From a bacterium (GTDB lineage: Bacteria > Verrucomicrobiota > Verrucomicrobiia > Limisphaerales > UBA11358), in contig JAKALA010000034.1 of NCBI GenBank assembly GCA_021813325.1, positions 1-41,459 on the forward strand: 41,459 nucleotides of DNA, read 5' to 3'. The notes below the pieces were generated by a model. It was not told the DNA's origin, searched no databases, and saw only the letters and a program-made list of their open reading frames with translations. The position numbers and the translations under genes are program-made. The first letter of the stretch is position 1. Each line of letters opens with the position of its first letter. This document shows, piece after piece, positions 32,699-41,428 of the stretch.

Positions 32699-32718
32699 TG
32701 TCATCACTTTTGAGGACA
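32699..32718. promoter_or_regulatory. Palindromic operator-like element, copy 2
   Basis: TGTCATCACTTTTGAGGACA matches copy 1 at 19 of 20 positions, including the non-palindromic spacer. It lies 26 bp after the pseudopilin 1 stop and 177 bp before the start of the secreted 682-residue protein. The 70-codon frame that spans it is therefore unlikely to be a gene. Confidence 0.6.
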
Positions 32719-32894
32719 GGCGCAAAGAATGGGGGGCTGCTAAGGTGGAGTTGTAATCCCCGCAGAGCATTTATGCATGACGATTTGATTTATCAAAACG
32801 GCGGCCACGTCAGCCCCATGGGTTTTTCCGTCCCGCGGCAAACAAAACCCCGATCAACCCCAACCAAAACGAGTCACGCAGTCATCAAACCCTT

Positions 32895-34943
32895 ATGAAA
32901 CAAAAATCACTACTCAAATATGCCAGCATTGGCCTGGCGGCGTTCGCGCTGGGAGGCGCGGGCACGGTTCTGGCGCAAACCGCCGACATGACGATCCAGA
33001 CCTTTGACGCCGATCCGGGCGGCAACCTTGGTCACGAGTGGGGGCCGGGAACGCAGGCCTTTGATGCCGGCAACGGCAACCCGCCGGGGGCCGCGCTCGT
33101 CTCCGCCATTTTTAGCAACTCATCCGACACGCCCTGCACGACGTATATTTGCCTGAACGGAAATCCGTGGTATGTGGGCACCGCCATCAATTTTTCACAA
33201 TACAAGGCCATCGAATTTGACCTCAAGTGGGATAACACCTCGGACATCACGCTGGATGAGTTCAATAATGTGGCGACCATTCCGCTCACGGCCACCAACA
33301 GCTACGGAGCCACCATTTTGAATCACGCTTTGGACGCCGGCGCCATCGGCGGGATTGAAATCGATCTCTGCGGCGGCCCGGGCGGCCAGATGGCGCCGTT
33401 CATCTGGAACACGAACATTCCGGCCGCCGCCGCCAATGGCTGGGTCCACATGGTCGTGCCGATCGATTCGACCACGGCGAATCTGGACGGATGCAGCGGG
33501 TTTGTCTTCCATAAATGGGTGAGCCAATACAGCGGGCAGATCGCCAATGATTTTCAAGGCCGGTTCTGGATTGATAACGTGACGCTGCAAGGCACCGCCG
33601 GTCCGCCGCCGCCGCCCACGGTCCATGTGCCCGCCAAAGCCACCAAGGGATTGAATGTCTTCACGAGCACGGCGGGCGTGTATGATCGCCAGTCGGCGGT
33701 GTTGCGTCAGAATTCAGGTTTATCCTGGGTCGGAGCCGCTACGCCGGCCAATCCGGTGACCTATTCTTTCACCATCGCCGGTTATCCGAACTCGGTGAAT
33801 TGCGAAGCCTGGATGTTCCTGATTCCGAACCCGAACTACCTGGACGGCGCGCCCGACTGGAATGAAACCAATGCGGTGAAAATCCGCCTGCAGGGCAATC
33901 CGGGCAGCGCGACCATGCAATTCCAATACAAGGTCAACGAGCCTAACCAGCAGGCGATGTATGGCGGCGGAAACGACGGGGCCAAATACTACACCAACGC
34001 GCCGGGAAGCTGGGACGGCGTCTCGGCCAATTATCTGGAAAGTGGCTATCTCGGATCCGTAACCAACAATTCAATTTTGGGCAAATGGCAGATCAAGTTT
34101 ACTTCGGACACCAACATCACTCTGATTGCGCCCAATGGCAACAGCACGAATTTGGTGATGCCACCCTATAATGCCGGGTATTTTGCCGAAACCGCCAGCC
34201 CCGGTTTCTACCTTTACCTGGGCATGCAGGCAAACAACGCCGATGCCTTGAATCAATCCGTGGTCTTCTCGGATTTCTCCGTGACGGGCACCACCGCTCC
34301 CTACAGTGAAAACTTCCTCGGCGAAGACGCCCTGGATACCACCAACATTTGGACAACCGCCGCTGCCACCGGTCCCAAAGGCGTGTTCATCGTCCCGGCG
34401 AGCGGTTCAAAATGGATCACCTGGACGCTGCCCGATACCGGCTTCAGCCTGCAAGCGGCAAAGACCTTGTCCGATCCGCTCGGCTGGTCTTCCCCCAGTC
34501 AGGGACCGATCGTGGGCATGAACGGAATTCGCGCCCAATTGCTGGCCACCAATGAAGTGCCTGCCGGTGACACGGCGTTCTTTGAACTCATCAAGCGGTC
34601 GGCGACCCAGTTGCAGGTGTTGCTGCCCGGCGAGACGAATGCGCCGAACACGGTGACCGGCAAGGTGGGCGTGCCCGCGCCCGTGGCCGCCTTTACGCCG
34701 GTGGTGGCCACCATTAACGCGGTGGATGCCACCTTCCATATTGTCAGCAGCACTGATGCCCTTAATGTGACCACCGGTGATCCCGGGGCCTACTTCACCA
34801 CCCCGGCCACGCCCTCGCTGGTCAACGGCACCGCCACGGTCGAAATCTATTTCGGCACCCCGGGCAGTTGGACGGTCGGCGCCGCGGACACCACCAGCAC
34901 CAACCTCACTTCCGGCACCAGTTCACCCATCACCATTCAGTGA
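32895..34943 (+). CDS. Large secreted protein of unknown function
   Basis: A 682-residue exported protein. A signal peptide (MKQKSLLKYASIGLAAFALGGAGTVLAQ) is followed by an all-beta region rich in Asn, Thr, Gly and aromatics (about residues 30-235), which reads like a carbohydrate-binding beta-sandwich. A PPPPP linker comes next. A second beta region (about 245-475) has FYLYLGMQANNADALNQSVVFSDFSVTG near its end. A module around 490-575 (SKWITWTLPDTGFSLQAAKTLSDPLGW to FFELIKR) is like the C-terminal module of the arabinofuranosidase-like enzyme downstream. A Thr/Ala-rich Ig-like tail ends the protein. No catalytic motif is recognised. It is bracketed by two pseudopilins, has an operator-like palindrome upstream and a strong terminator downstream. 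Confidence 0.75.
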   Translation: MKQKSLLKYASIGLAAFALGGAGTVLAQTADMTIQTFDADPGGNLGHEWGPGTQAFDAGNGNPPGAALVSAIFSNSSDTPCTTYICLNGNPWYVGTAINFSQYKAIEFDLKWDNTSDITLDEFNNVATIPLTATNSYGATILNHALDAGAIGGIEIDLCGGPGGQMAPFIWNTNIPAAAANGWVHMVVPIDSTTANLDGCSGFVFHKWVSQYSGQIANDFQGRFWIDNVTLQGTAGPPPPPTVHVPAKATKGLNVFTSTAGVYDRQSAVLRQNSGLSWVGAATPANPVTYSFTIAGYPNSVNCEAWMFLIPNPNYLDGAPDWNETNAVKIRLQGNPGSATMQFQYKVNEPNQQAMYGGGNDGAKYYTNAPGSWDGVSANYLESGYLGSVTNNSILGKWQIKFTSDTNITLIAPNGNSTNLVMPPYNAGYFAETASPGFYLYLGMQANNADALNQSVVFSDFSVTGTTAPYSENFLGEDALDTTNIWTTAAATGPKGVFIVPASGSKWITWTLPDTGFSLQAAKTLSDPLGWSSPSQGPIVGMNGIRAQLLATNEVPAGDTAFFELIKRSATQLQVLLPGETNAPNTVTGKVGVPAPVAAFTPVVATINAVDATFHIVSSTDALNVTTGDPGAYFTTPATPSLVNGTATVEIYFGTPGSWTVGAADTTSTNLTSGTSSPITIQ

Positions 34944-34971
34944 CGCGGCGGTGCCCGCGTGCGCTCTCACT

Positions 34972-35005
34972 GCGGGCGCCAGTCCCCCTCTGGCGCCCGC
35001 TTTTT
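34972..35005 (+). terminator. Intrinsic terminator after the secreted 682-residue protein
   Basis: A perfect 11 bp GC-rich stem (GCGGGCGCCAG at 34972-34982, CTGGCGCCCGC at 34990-35000) with a 7 nt loop is followed by TTTTT. It lies 29 bp past the stop and 26 bp before the pseudopilin 2 start, so that gene needs its own promoter or read-through. Confidence 0.9.
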
Positions 35006-35030
35006 AAAACCGTTCATCCTGCTTCACCCA

Positions 35031-35984
35031 ATGAAAATCCCCTCACCCGATTCTCCGTTCAGGGGGCGCCGGTTCGCCACCGGGTTTACCTTGATTGAAC
35101 TGCTGGTGGTCATCGCCATCATCGCCATTTTGGCGGCCATGCTGTTGCCCGCCCTGACCAAGGCCAAGCAACGCGCCCAAAGCATTGCCTGCATGAACGA
35201 CACCAAGCAAATCATGATCGCTTGGAACCTGTATGCTTCCGACAACAACGACTTTCTGCCGCCCAACGATTATCCCTACCTGACCGCCTACTTTGGCGCC
35301 GGGGCCAATCAGGCCAAGATGAAGAACTGGGTGGTGGGCACCATGGCCCAGCCCGCCGATGCGGGTGACTTGGGCACCAAGACCGGCAAGGGCAGTGAAT
35401 TGTTGGATCCCAATAGCCTGCTTTCCCCCTATCTGCGCAGCATCAAGGTTTACCATTGTCCGGCGGACAACTATGTGGACACTTACGCCGGGAACCAGGT
35501 GCATGTTCGGAGTTATTCGATGAACTCGGCAGTGGGAACGGTCTGGTCCACGTATTACTCCAGCGGTTCGCCGGCGATCGGATCGGCGGTGCAAGGCGGA
35601 TGGCTGCCGGGCAGCAGTTACAATGGTGGTCAGACAGCGTGGATGACGTATGGAAAACAGGGATCGTTTACGCGCCCTGGCCCGGCCAACACGTGGGTGA
35701 TCATGGACGAAAATCCGATTACGATCAACGACGGCTCGTTTGCGGTGTCCGCCATGGCGGATGCGGGCAAAACGTATTTAATCGATTATCCGACCGGAAA
35801 CCATGGCGGAGCGGGGGCATTGTCGTTCGCGGATGGACACGCGATTGTGCATAAATGGCAGGACCCGCGCACCTACAACCCACCCGTCAGCCTCCACGGC
35901 AACGGCGGCAGCGGCAACACCCGTCAATCTCCGGACAATCAGGACTGCATGTTCCTCGCTCCGCTCACTTCCGCGCTGAGATGA
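35031..35984 (+). CDS. Prepilin-type N-terminal cleavage/methylation domain protein (pseudopilin 2)
   Basis: A 317-residue pseudopilin of the same family as the one at 31713. The leader ends at [21 protein letters not shown], with Glu at mature position 5. The soluble domain has [10 protein letters not shown] and CPADNYV, and the H-x9-DG motif is exact in [19 protein letters not shown] near residue 265. ATG at 35031 gives a 19-residue leader; the longer upstream frame runs through a terminator and is rejected. It lies 65 bp upstream of an arabinofuranosidase-like gene. Confidence 0.92.
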   Translation: MKIPSPDSPFRGRRFATGFTLIELLVVIAIIAILAAMLLPALTKAKQRAQSIACMNDTKQIMIAWNLYASDNNDFLPPNDYPYLTAYFGAGANQAKMKNWVVGTMAQPADAGDLGTKTGKGSELLDPNSLLSPYLRSIKVYHCPADNYVDTYAGNQVHVRSYSMNSAVGTVWSTYYSSGSPAIGSAVQGGWLPGSSYNGGQTAWMTYGKQGSFTRPGPANTWVIMDENPITINDGSFAVSAMADAGKTYLIDYPTGNHGGAGALSFADGHAIVHKWQDPRTYNPPVSLHGNGGSGNTRQSPDNQDCMFLAPLTSALR

Positions 35985-36020
35985 GAAACAACTGGCTTTT
36001 GAATTGCTACTTTGAATGTT

Positions 36021-36048
36021 CAGTTCCTGTTGAGCTGGGTTGGAACTG
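36021..36048 (+). promoter_or_regulatory. Inverted repeat abutting the arabinofuranosidase-like start
   Basis: CAGTTCC (36021-36027) and GGAACTG (36042-36048) form a perfect 7 bp inverted repeat that ends one base before the ATG at 36050. In RNA it would occupy the ribosome-binding region; in DNA it could be an operator. No Shine-Dalgarno sequence is otherwise evident. Confidence 0.4.
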
Positions 36049-36049
36049 A

Positions 36050-38191
36050 ATGATGCACTTTTCAATTAGACAAATCACCCGGCCCCTGGGGCGACTGCTG
36101 CTGGGCGGTCTCATTTTTGGAACCATGCCCAAGGTGTGGGCACAGACCAATTTCTCGATTTATTCCGATCAGCTTGACAACGGCTTCCAGGATTGGAGCT
36201 GGGGCACACATAATTTTTCCAGCGCCGCGCCGGTGCACAGCGGCAACGCGGCCATCAGCTTCAACGGTTCCGCGTGGCAGGCCATCTCCATTTGGCACGC
36301 GGACCTGAATCCCGGTTCGTTTACCAATCTCAATTTCTGGATCAACGGCGGTTCCGCCGGCGGTCAAATCGTCCAAATCTATTTTGAATACGGCACAAAT
36401 TCGACGCCGGCCTACCAGTTGCCGCCCTTGGCCGCCAACACCTGGCAACATTATTTCATACCTTTCGTTCAGCTTGGTTTGTCAGGAGTCACCAACTTGA
36501 ATCGCCTGACGTTTCAACTCACTTCCGGCGGAGCCACGGGGCCGTTTTACTTGGATGACTTGAACTACACGGCCATCCCGCCGTCGCCGGTGCATTTGAC
36601 GGTGGACGTCAATCAGCGATTGCGCCTGGCGGATGCCCGCTGGTTCGGGCTGAACACGGCGGTGTGGGACAGTTATTTTGATACGCCTGCCACCGCCACC
36701 GCCGTGGCGGAGCTCGGCACCCGCATTCTGCGCTTTCCCGGCGGATCGCTCTCGGATGAATATCATTGGGCGACGGGCAAAAGTTTGAACAATACCTGGG
36801 CGTGGGGCACGTCGTTTGCCAATTTCATTCACATTGCGACCAATGCCAGTTCCCAGGCGATCATCACGGTCAATTACGGGTCCGGTTCCGCGGCCGAAGC
36901 CGCCGCCTGGGTGCGTCACGCCAACCTGACCAACCACCTGGCCTTCAAATATTGGGAGGTGGGCAATGAAAATTATGGCACTTGGGAAACCGATACGAAC
37001 GCGCTGGCGCATGATGCCTACACCTATGCCGTGCGGGCCGCGAATTACATCGCCCAAATGAAGGCGGCCGATGCCAGCATCAAGATTGGCGTGCCCGTGA
37101 CGACCGGCGAAAATAGCTCGATCAATGGCTACACCAATCATCCCGCCTACAATGCCCGCACTGGCGAAACTAATTACGGCTGGACTCCCGTGCTGTTGAC
37201 CACGCTGAAATCGCTGGGCGTGACTCCGGATTTTCTCGTCTATCATTTTTATCCCGAATATCAGTCGGATAACGATCAGAACTTGCTTCAGGCATCGGCC
37301 AATTGGGCCAATGACGCCGCCGATCTGCGCCAGCAAATTTCCGACTACCTTGGGAAGGCCGGCACCAACGTGGAATTGCTTTGCACTGAAAACAATGCCG
37401 ATGCCGGCAGTCAGGGACGCCAATCCACCAGCTTGGTGAATGGCCTTTATCTCGCTGACAGCCTGGCGCAACTCATGAAAACGGAATTCAACAGTTTCAT
37501 CTGGTGGGATCTGCGCAACGGCTCCGATACCGGCGGCGATTTCAACGCTGCACTCTATGGCTGGCGCACCAACGGCGATCTGGGAATCATCGGCGGCTCT
37601 AACACCTGTTACCCAACATTTTACACGTTCAAACTCATGCAATTTTTTGCGCAGCCCGGCGACACGATCCTGGCAGCCGGCAGCGATTATTCATTGCTAT
37701 CCGCGTTTGCTTCGCGAAAAGCCGACGGTGCGCTGGCGGTGCTGGTGATCAACAAAGACAATGCCACGACGTTCACTGCGCAACTGAATCTGGGCAGCTT
37801 TCAGCCAGGCACCAATGCCCTGATGCGTTCGTTTGGCATCGCTCAGGATGAAGCCACCCGCACCCAGTCCGTTGTCGCCGGCGCGCAAGACCTTGCCACG
37901 AACAACGTGCTGATTGCAGGGAATGTTTTCAGCGCCGCCTTTCCACCTTATTCGGTGACGTTGTTGACCATTCCACCGGCGAGTCCGGCGCTTGAAGTGC
38001 AAATCCCCGTCTCGGGGAAATGCGTGTTGCAGGTGAGCGGACAGCCTGGCGCATCGTATGTGTTGCAGCGCTCAACCGATCTGCAAACGTGGAGTTCCAT
38101 CGCCACCAACCAGTTCACCGGCAATACGTGGAATTTCACCAACGACCTCGCCGCGCCGCAAATTTTTTGGCGTGCCGCGTGGTTGCCTTGA
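36050..38191 (+). CDS. Secreted alpha-L-arabinofuranosidase-like glycoside hydrolase
   Basis: A 713-residue exported enzyme. A signal peptide of about 31 residues ends at VWAQ. An N-terminal carbohydrate-binding-like beta-sandwich (about residues 33-178) ends in GPFYLDDLNYTA. A TIM-barrel domain follows, with ILRFPGGSLSDEYHWATG, ITVNYGSGSAAEAAAWV and KYWEVGNENYGTWE, where Glu307 is the likely acid/base. VELLCTENNADAG supplies Glu447 as likely nucleophile. The overall plan is like clan GH-A arabinofuranosidases (GH51-like), but the exact family is uncertain. A C-terminal module of about 65 residues (LQVSGQPGASYVLQRSTDLQTWSSI to FWRAAWLP) is a type repeated at the ends of many verrucomicrobial secreted proteins. 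Arabinose side chains of plant polysaccharides are the likely target. Confidence 0.78.
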   Translation: MMHFSIRQITRPLGRLLLGGLIFGTMPKVWAQTNFSIYSDQLDNGFQDWSWGTHNFSSAAPVHSGNAAISFNGSAWQAISIWHADLNPGSFTNLNFWINGGSAGGQIVQIYFEYGTNSTPAYQLPPLAANTWQHYFIPFVQLGLSGVTNLNRLTFQLTSGGATGPFYLDDLNYTAIPPSPVHLTVDVNQRLRLADARWFGLNTAVWDSYFDTPATATAVAELGTRILRFPGGSLSDEYHWATGKSLNNTWAWGTSFANFIHIATNASSQAIITVNYGSGSAAEAAAWVRHANLTNHLAFKYWEVGNENYGTWETDTNALAHDAYTYAVRAANYIAQMKAADASIKIGVPVTTGENSSINGYTNHPAYNARTGETNYGWTPVLLTTLKSLGVTPDFLVYHFYPEYQSDNDQNLLQASANWANDAADLRQQISDYLGKAGTNVELLCTENNADAGSQGRQSTSLVNGLYLADSLAQLMKTEFNSFIWWDLRNGSDTGGDFNAALYGWRTNGDLGIIGGSNTCYPTFYTFKLMQFFAQPGDTILAAGSDYSLLSAFASRKADGALAVLVINKDNATTFTAQLNLGSFQPGTNALMRSFGIAQDEATRTQSVVAGAQDLATNNVLIAGNVFSAAFPPYSVTLLTIPPASPALEVQIPVSGKCVLQVSGQPGASYVLQRSTDLQTWSSIATNQFTGNTWNFTNDLAAPQIFWRAAWLP

Positions 38192-38231
38192 GCCACGATT
38201 CTTCGTAAGGTTCTTGCCGCCACATTCTAAT

Positions 38232-39551
38232 ATGAAAATTCGTCACGCCCTCTTGTTACGGCTTGGAGCCGTTGTTTTCACCGCGTTTTTTGCGATTTCC
38301 CTCCTGGCGCAGGATTATGAAACCAAGCCGGCGGATCTCTATTTCGCGAAGTTTGATGCGCTCAAGGCCCCGGCGATCAGCGGCCTATATTTAAAGCCCG
38401 GCGACCGGCTGGCCATCATTGGCGATTCCATCACCGAGCAAAAAATGTATTCGCGCATCATCGAGACATATCTCACCGTCTGCGTGCCGCAATTGAAAAT
38501 TACCGCCCGCCAGTTTGGCTGGAGCGGCGAGACGGCGGAAGGTTTCCTGCATCGCATGACCAATGACTGCCTGCGGTTTCAGCCGACGGTCGCCACGCTG
38601 TGTTACGGTATGAACGATTTTCGCTACCGTGGTTACACGGATGACATTGGCAACTGGTATAGCAACAACTACTCCGCCGTGGTGCTGTCTTTGAAAGATG
38701 CCGGCGCCCGGGTGGTGCTCGGCTGCGCCGGCGCGGTGGGCAAAGTCCCGCCGTGGGCTGCCAACAACCACGCAACCATGGACGACATGAATTTAAGCCT
38801 CTGCCATCTGCGCAACATTGACGTGGCCATGGCGCAGAAATATGACGTGCGGTTTGCGGATGTCTTCTGGCCGCTCCTCACGGAAGGGTTCGCCGCCAAG
38901 CAGGAATATGGCGAGAATTACATGCTGTCCGGTCCCGACGGCGTGCATCCGCATTGGGCCGGCCATCTGATCATGGCCTACGCGTTTTTGAAGTCGATGG
39001 GTTTGGACGGCGACATCGGCACGTTCACCGTGGACTTGGGCGCCAATCAGGCTTCTGTTTCCGAAGGTCACAAGCTTGACACCTTTGCCAATGGCACGTT
39101 GACCATTACGAGCAGCCGGTATCCCTTTTGTGCCACGGGCGAGGCCAACAGCGATAATTCCATCCGCTCCGGCATGGCGCTGGTGCCCTTCAATCAGGAA
39201 TTAAACCGTCTGACGCTCATCGTGAAAAACGGCACTGCGGCACGTTACAAAGTGACCTGGGGCAAACAGGCCCGCAGTTATTCCGCCGCCGAGCTGGCGG
39301 CGGGCATCAACCTCGCGGCGGATTTTGCGGAAAATCCCTTTTCCGATGCGTTTGGCAAAGTGGACGCCGCCGTGGCTGCCAAGCAAAATTACGAAACTCG
39401 CCAGATCAAGGATTTGTTCCATGGCCCGGAAGGCAAAACCGACATCAATGCCACCGTGCATTTGACCGAAGAAGTCCGCACGCCGCTGGCGGATGCCATT
39501 CCGGCGGCTTTTGTGCCGGTGACTCATACCATCAGCATTGTTCCGGAATGA
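38232..39551 (+). CDS. Secreted SGNH/GDSL hydrolase
   Basis: A 439-residue exported protein with a signal peptide (MKIRHALLLRLGAVVFTAFFAISLLAQ). SGNH blocks are all present: IIGDSITEQ with the nucleophile Ser66, GWSGETAEGF (Gly), CYGMNDFRY (Asn) and GPDGVHPHWAGH with Asp236 and His239. The last 150 or so residues form an extra region without a recognised motif. Proteins like this are often carbohydrate acetyl esterases, which suits a neighbourhood of arabinofuranosidase-like and GH3 enzymes. ATG at 38232 lies 40 bp after the upstream stop, and a terminator follows, so the two genes probably form one transcript. Confidence 0.87.
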   Translation: MKIRHALLLRLGAVVFTAFFAISLLAQDYETKPADLYFAKFDALKAPAISGLYLKPGDRLAIIGDSITEQKMYSRIIETYLTVCVPQLKITARQFGWSGETAEGFLHRMTNDCLRFQPTVATLCYGMNDFRYRGYTDDIGNWYSNNYSAVVLSLKDAGARVVLGCAGAVGKVPPWAANNHATMDDMNLSLCHLRNIDVAMAQKYDVRFADVFWPLLTEGFAAKQEYGENYMLSGPDGVHPHWAGHLIMAYAFLKSMGLDGDIGTFTVDLGANQASVSEGHKLDTFANGTLTITSSRYPFCATGEANSDNSIRSGMALVPFNQELNRLTLIVKNGTAARYKVTWGKQARSYSAAELAAGINLAADFAENPFSDAFGKVDAAVAAKQNYETRQIKDLFHGPEGKTDINATVHLTEEVRTPLADAIPAAFVPVTHTISIVPE

Positions 39552-39618
39552 CCGCTTGAAAAGACTTGGGGGATTATTCCATCAAACCCGTTGAGAATTC
39601 TGACGGAATTCCACATTC

Positions 39619-39661
39619 AACCCAGGGGGGCGACAGGGTCGCTACCTTGGGTTTTTGTTTT
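39619..39661 (+). terminator. Intrinsic terminator ending the carbohydrate island
   Basis: AACCCAGGG (39619-39627) pairs with CCTTGGGTT (39645-39653), with one G-U pair. An inner GCGAC/GTCGC stem extends the hairpin, and a T-rich run (TTTGTTTT) follows. It is 67 bp past the SGNH hydrolase stop. Confidence 0.8.
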
Positions 39662-39713
39662 AAAAAATTATCATTGCCGACTCATCGGGTTGAGGGTTTT
39701 GGGGAATAAAAAA

Positions 39714-39781
39714 GGTTGGCTTACCGATTTGAACCCTGCCACAAGGAAGGGGTGAAAAACAAATCTCAACGTAAGCCAACC
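39714..39781 (+). repeat. Long inverted repeat over the IS4 transposase start
   Basis: GGTTGGCTTAC (39714-39724) and GTAAGCCAACC (39771-39781) are perfect 11 bp inverted copies. An inner pair GATTTG (39726-39731) and CAAATC (39760-39765) extends the stem. The putative ribosome-binding site (AAGGAAGG) and GTG start at 39752 lie in the loop. In IS10 and IS50, structures of this kind block translation from read-through transcripts. Confidence 0.55.
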
Positions 39782-40963
39782 GCCAGCAAGTTCTCTTTGT
39801 TGCGCCAAATTTGCAACTTCCGCCACATCTGGTGCCGCGTCTGGCCCGCGAAACTGGCGTGGATAAACAAGCCCGCAGCTTCAGTCCCTGGAGCCATGTC
39901 GTCAGCCTGCTCTACGCCCAAATCACCCACAGCCTCGGCCTCAACGACGGGTGTGACGCGCTGCGTCTTCACTCCGGCCCGCTGTCGGCGGTGCGGGGAG
40001 CCACGCCGCCGCCCAAAAACACGCTTTCCCATGCCAATCGCACCCGCGTCCGCAAATGGCCGTGCAACTCTTCTGTTCGGTGTTGGCACATCTGCAAACC
40101 TTGCAACCCGCCTTCGGCGGCAACCGACGTCCAAAGTTCGCCTTTCGTTTCAAGCGGCTCATTCAGGTCGTGGATTCGACCACCATTCCGTTGATGGCTC
40201 GTTCCCTGAACTGGGCCAAACATCGCCGCCGCAAGGCCGCCGTCCAATGCCATGTCCGGCTCAATCTCCAGTCCTTCCTGCCCCGCTGCGCCATCGTGGA
40301 CACCGCCGCCGAGCATGACTCGACCCGGGCCAGAGAGCTTGTTCAAGCGGGTAAATCGTCATCTTCGCCAAGGCCTATGCGGACTTCGCCCATCTGGCCG
40401 ACCTGGCGATGCGCGGCGTCTTCTGGGGCGCCCGTGCCAAGGATAACTTGCAATGCCGGGTCGTTCGCAAATTTCAGGACGGAGTCGACGGAAACATTCT
40501 CCGCGACGACCTCATCGCCCTAACCGGTCCGGCGGCTGAACATTATCCCGGCGAACTGCGCCGCGTCACCGTGCTTGTCGAGGTGGATGACGAACTCCGC
40601 GAAATGGTTTTCCTGACCAACCACCTCGAATGGAGCGCCCAGACCATCGCCGACTTGTATCGCTGCCGCTGGAGCATAGAAACCTTCTTCAAGGAACTCA
40701 AACAAACCCTCCAACTGGCCGACTTCCTGGGCCACAGTGAACGGGCCGTCAAATGGCAGGTCTGGACGGCGCTGCCGGCCTATGTCCTCCTGCGCTTCTG
40801 CGCTCACCTGGGTCAGTTGGGGACCCAGCTCTTTGCGTTGATCCGCTCGGCCCTCTGGCAACACTGGGAACTCCGCAGTCTGCTCGAAGTCTATGGGACA
40901 GCCGGCGGTGGTGGCCGCTTTCTCGGCACGCCACAACAAGCCTATCTGACCGGCTTCGGCTGA
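39752..40963 (+). pseudogene. IS4-family transposase, broken by frameshifts
   Basis: Translation in three frames rebuilds one IS4-type DDE transposase of about 400 residues. The N-terminus KPTASKFSLLRQICN is in the frame of the GTG at 39752. PPHLVPRLARETGVDKQARSFSPWSHVVSLLYAQITHSLGLND continues from about 39812 in the next frame. FKRLIQVVDSTTIPLMARSLNWAKHRRRKAAVQCHVRLNLQSF (first Asp) follows from about 40050. A last shift near 40350 leads to AKAYADFAHLADLAMRGVFWGARAKDN and YRCRWSIETFFKELKQ, an exact Y-2-R-3-E-6-K signature. All three shifts go the same way, as if single bases were lost. The second catalytic Asp, expected in FDKAYxDF, reads Ala. The element is almost certainly inactive; sequencing error could account for some of the shifts. 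Confidence 0.85.
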
Positions 40964-41428
40964 CCCTCCGGAGGGTGTTACGAAATGGTGGGGAGGTATC
41001 GTGGCTGGAGCGGGTAGCGTTTGTAGAATGTAGTTTTGGGGATTGGAGGCGACCGGTAGCGTCCGAAGGGGTGCTTCTTTGGTCATGCGCAAAGAGCTGC
41101 CTGCGGTTGGAACAGCGGAGTTGTTGGAACGCCTCTCGGCGCCCGCGCCCGCTGTTTTCATCAATCAGTTGCGGCCTCGGCGCAGGGGTGTGGGACGCCG
41201 GGGTTGTTTCAGAGCGGGCGCAGTCAGAACATAGGTAACACATGTGGTTCAATACATGGGTAACGCAATGATGGTTTCATCTTACCGGTTGGCTTTGGGG
41301 TTGACCAGCTTCCAAGGGGCGGCCAGCCGCCCCTGGGCGCATCTTGACACTGCCCCCGGGATTTGAGAAAGGGAGTGGCATTGGTTCCTCATCCGAGAAC
41401 GACAGCAACCCTCAACGAAAGGAACTGG
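40964..41428. other. Gene-poor stretch with mobile-element edges
   Basis: This 465 bp stretch has open frames on both strands but none with recognisable features; the longest are arginine-rich. It contains a 7 bp hairpin GGGGCGG/CCGCCCC near 41319-41336 without a T run and a paired motif CATAGGTAACACATG (41230-41244) and CATGGGTAACGCAATG (41255-41270). Repeated GGTAAC units of this type occur at the ends of IS481-like elements, so a second insertion sequence may begin here. Confidence 0.35.

Noticed and set aside
32686-32898. A 70-codon open frame before the secreted protein
   Set aside because: It contains the operator-like palindrome and has no coding features or ribosome-binding site.
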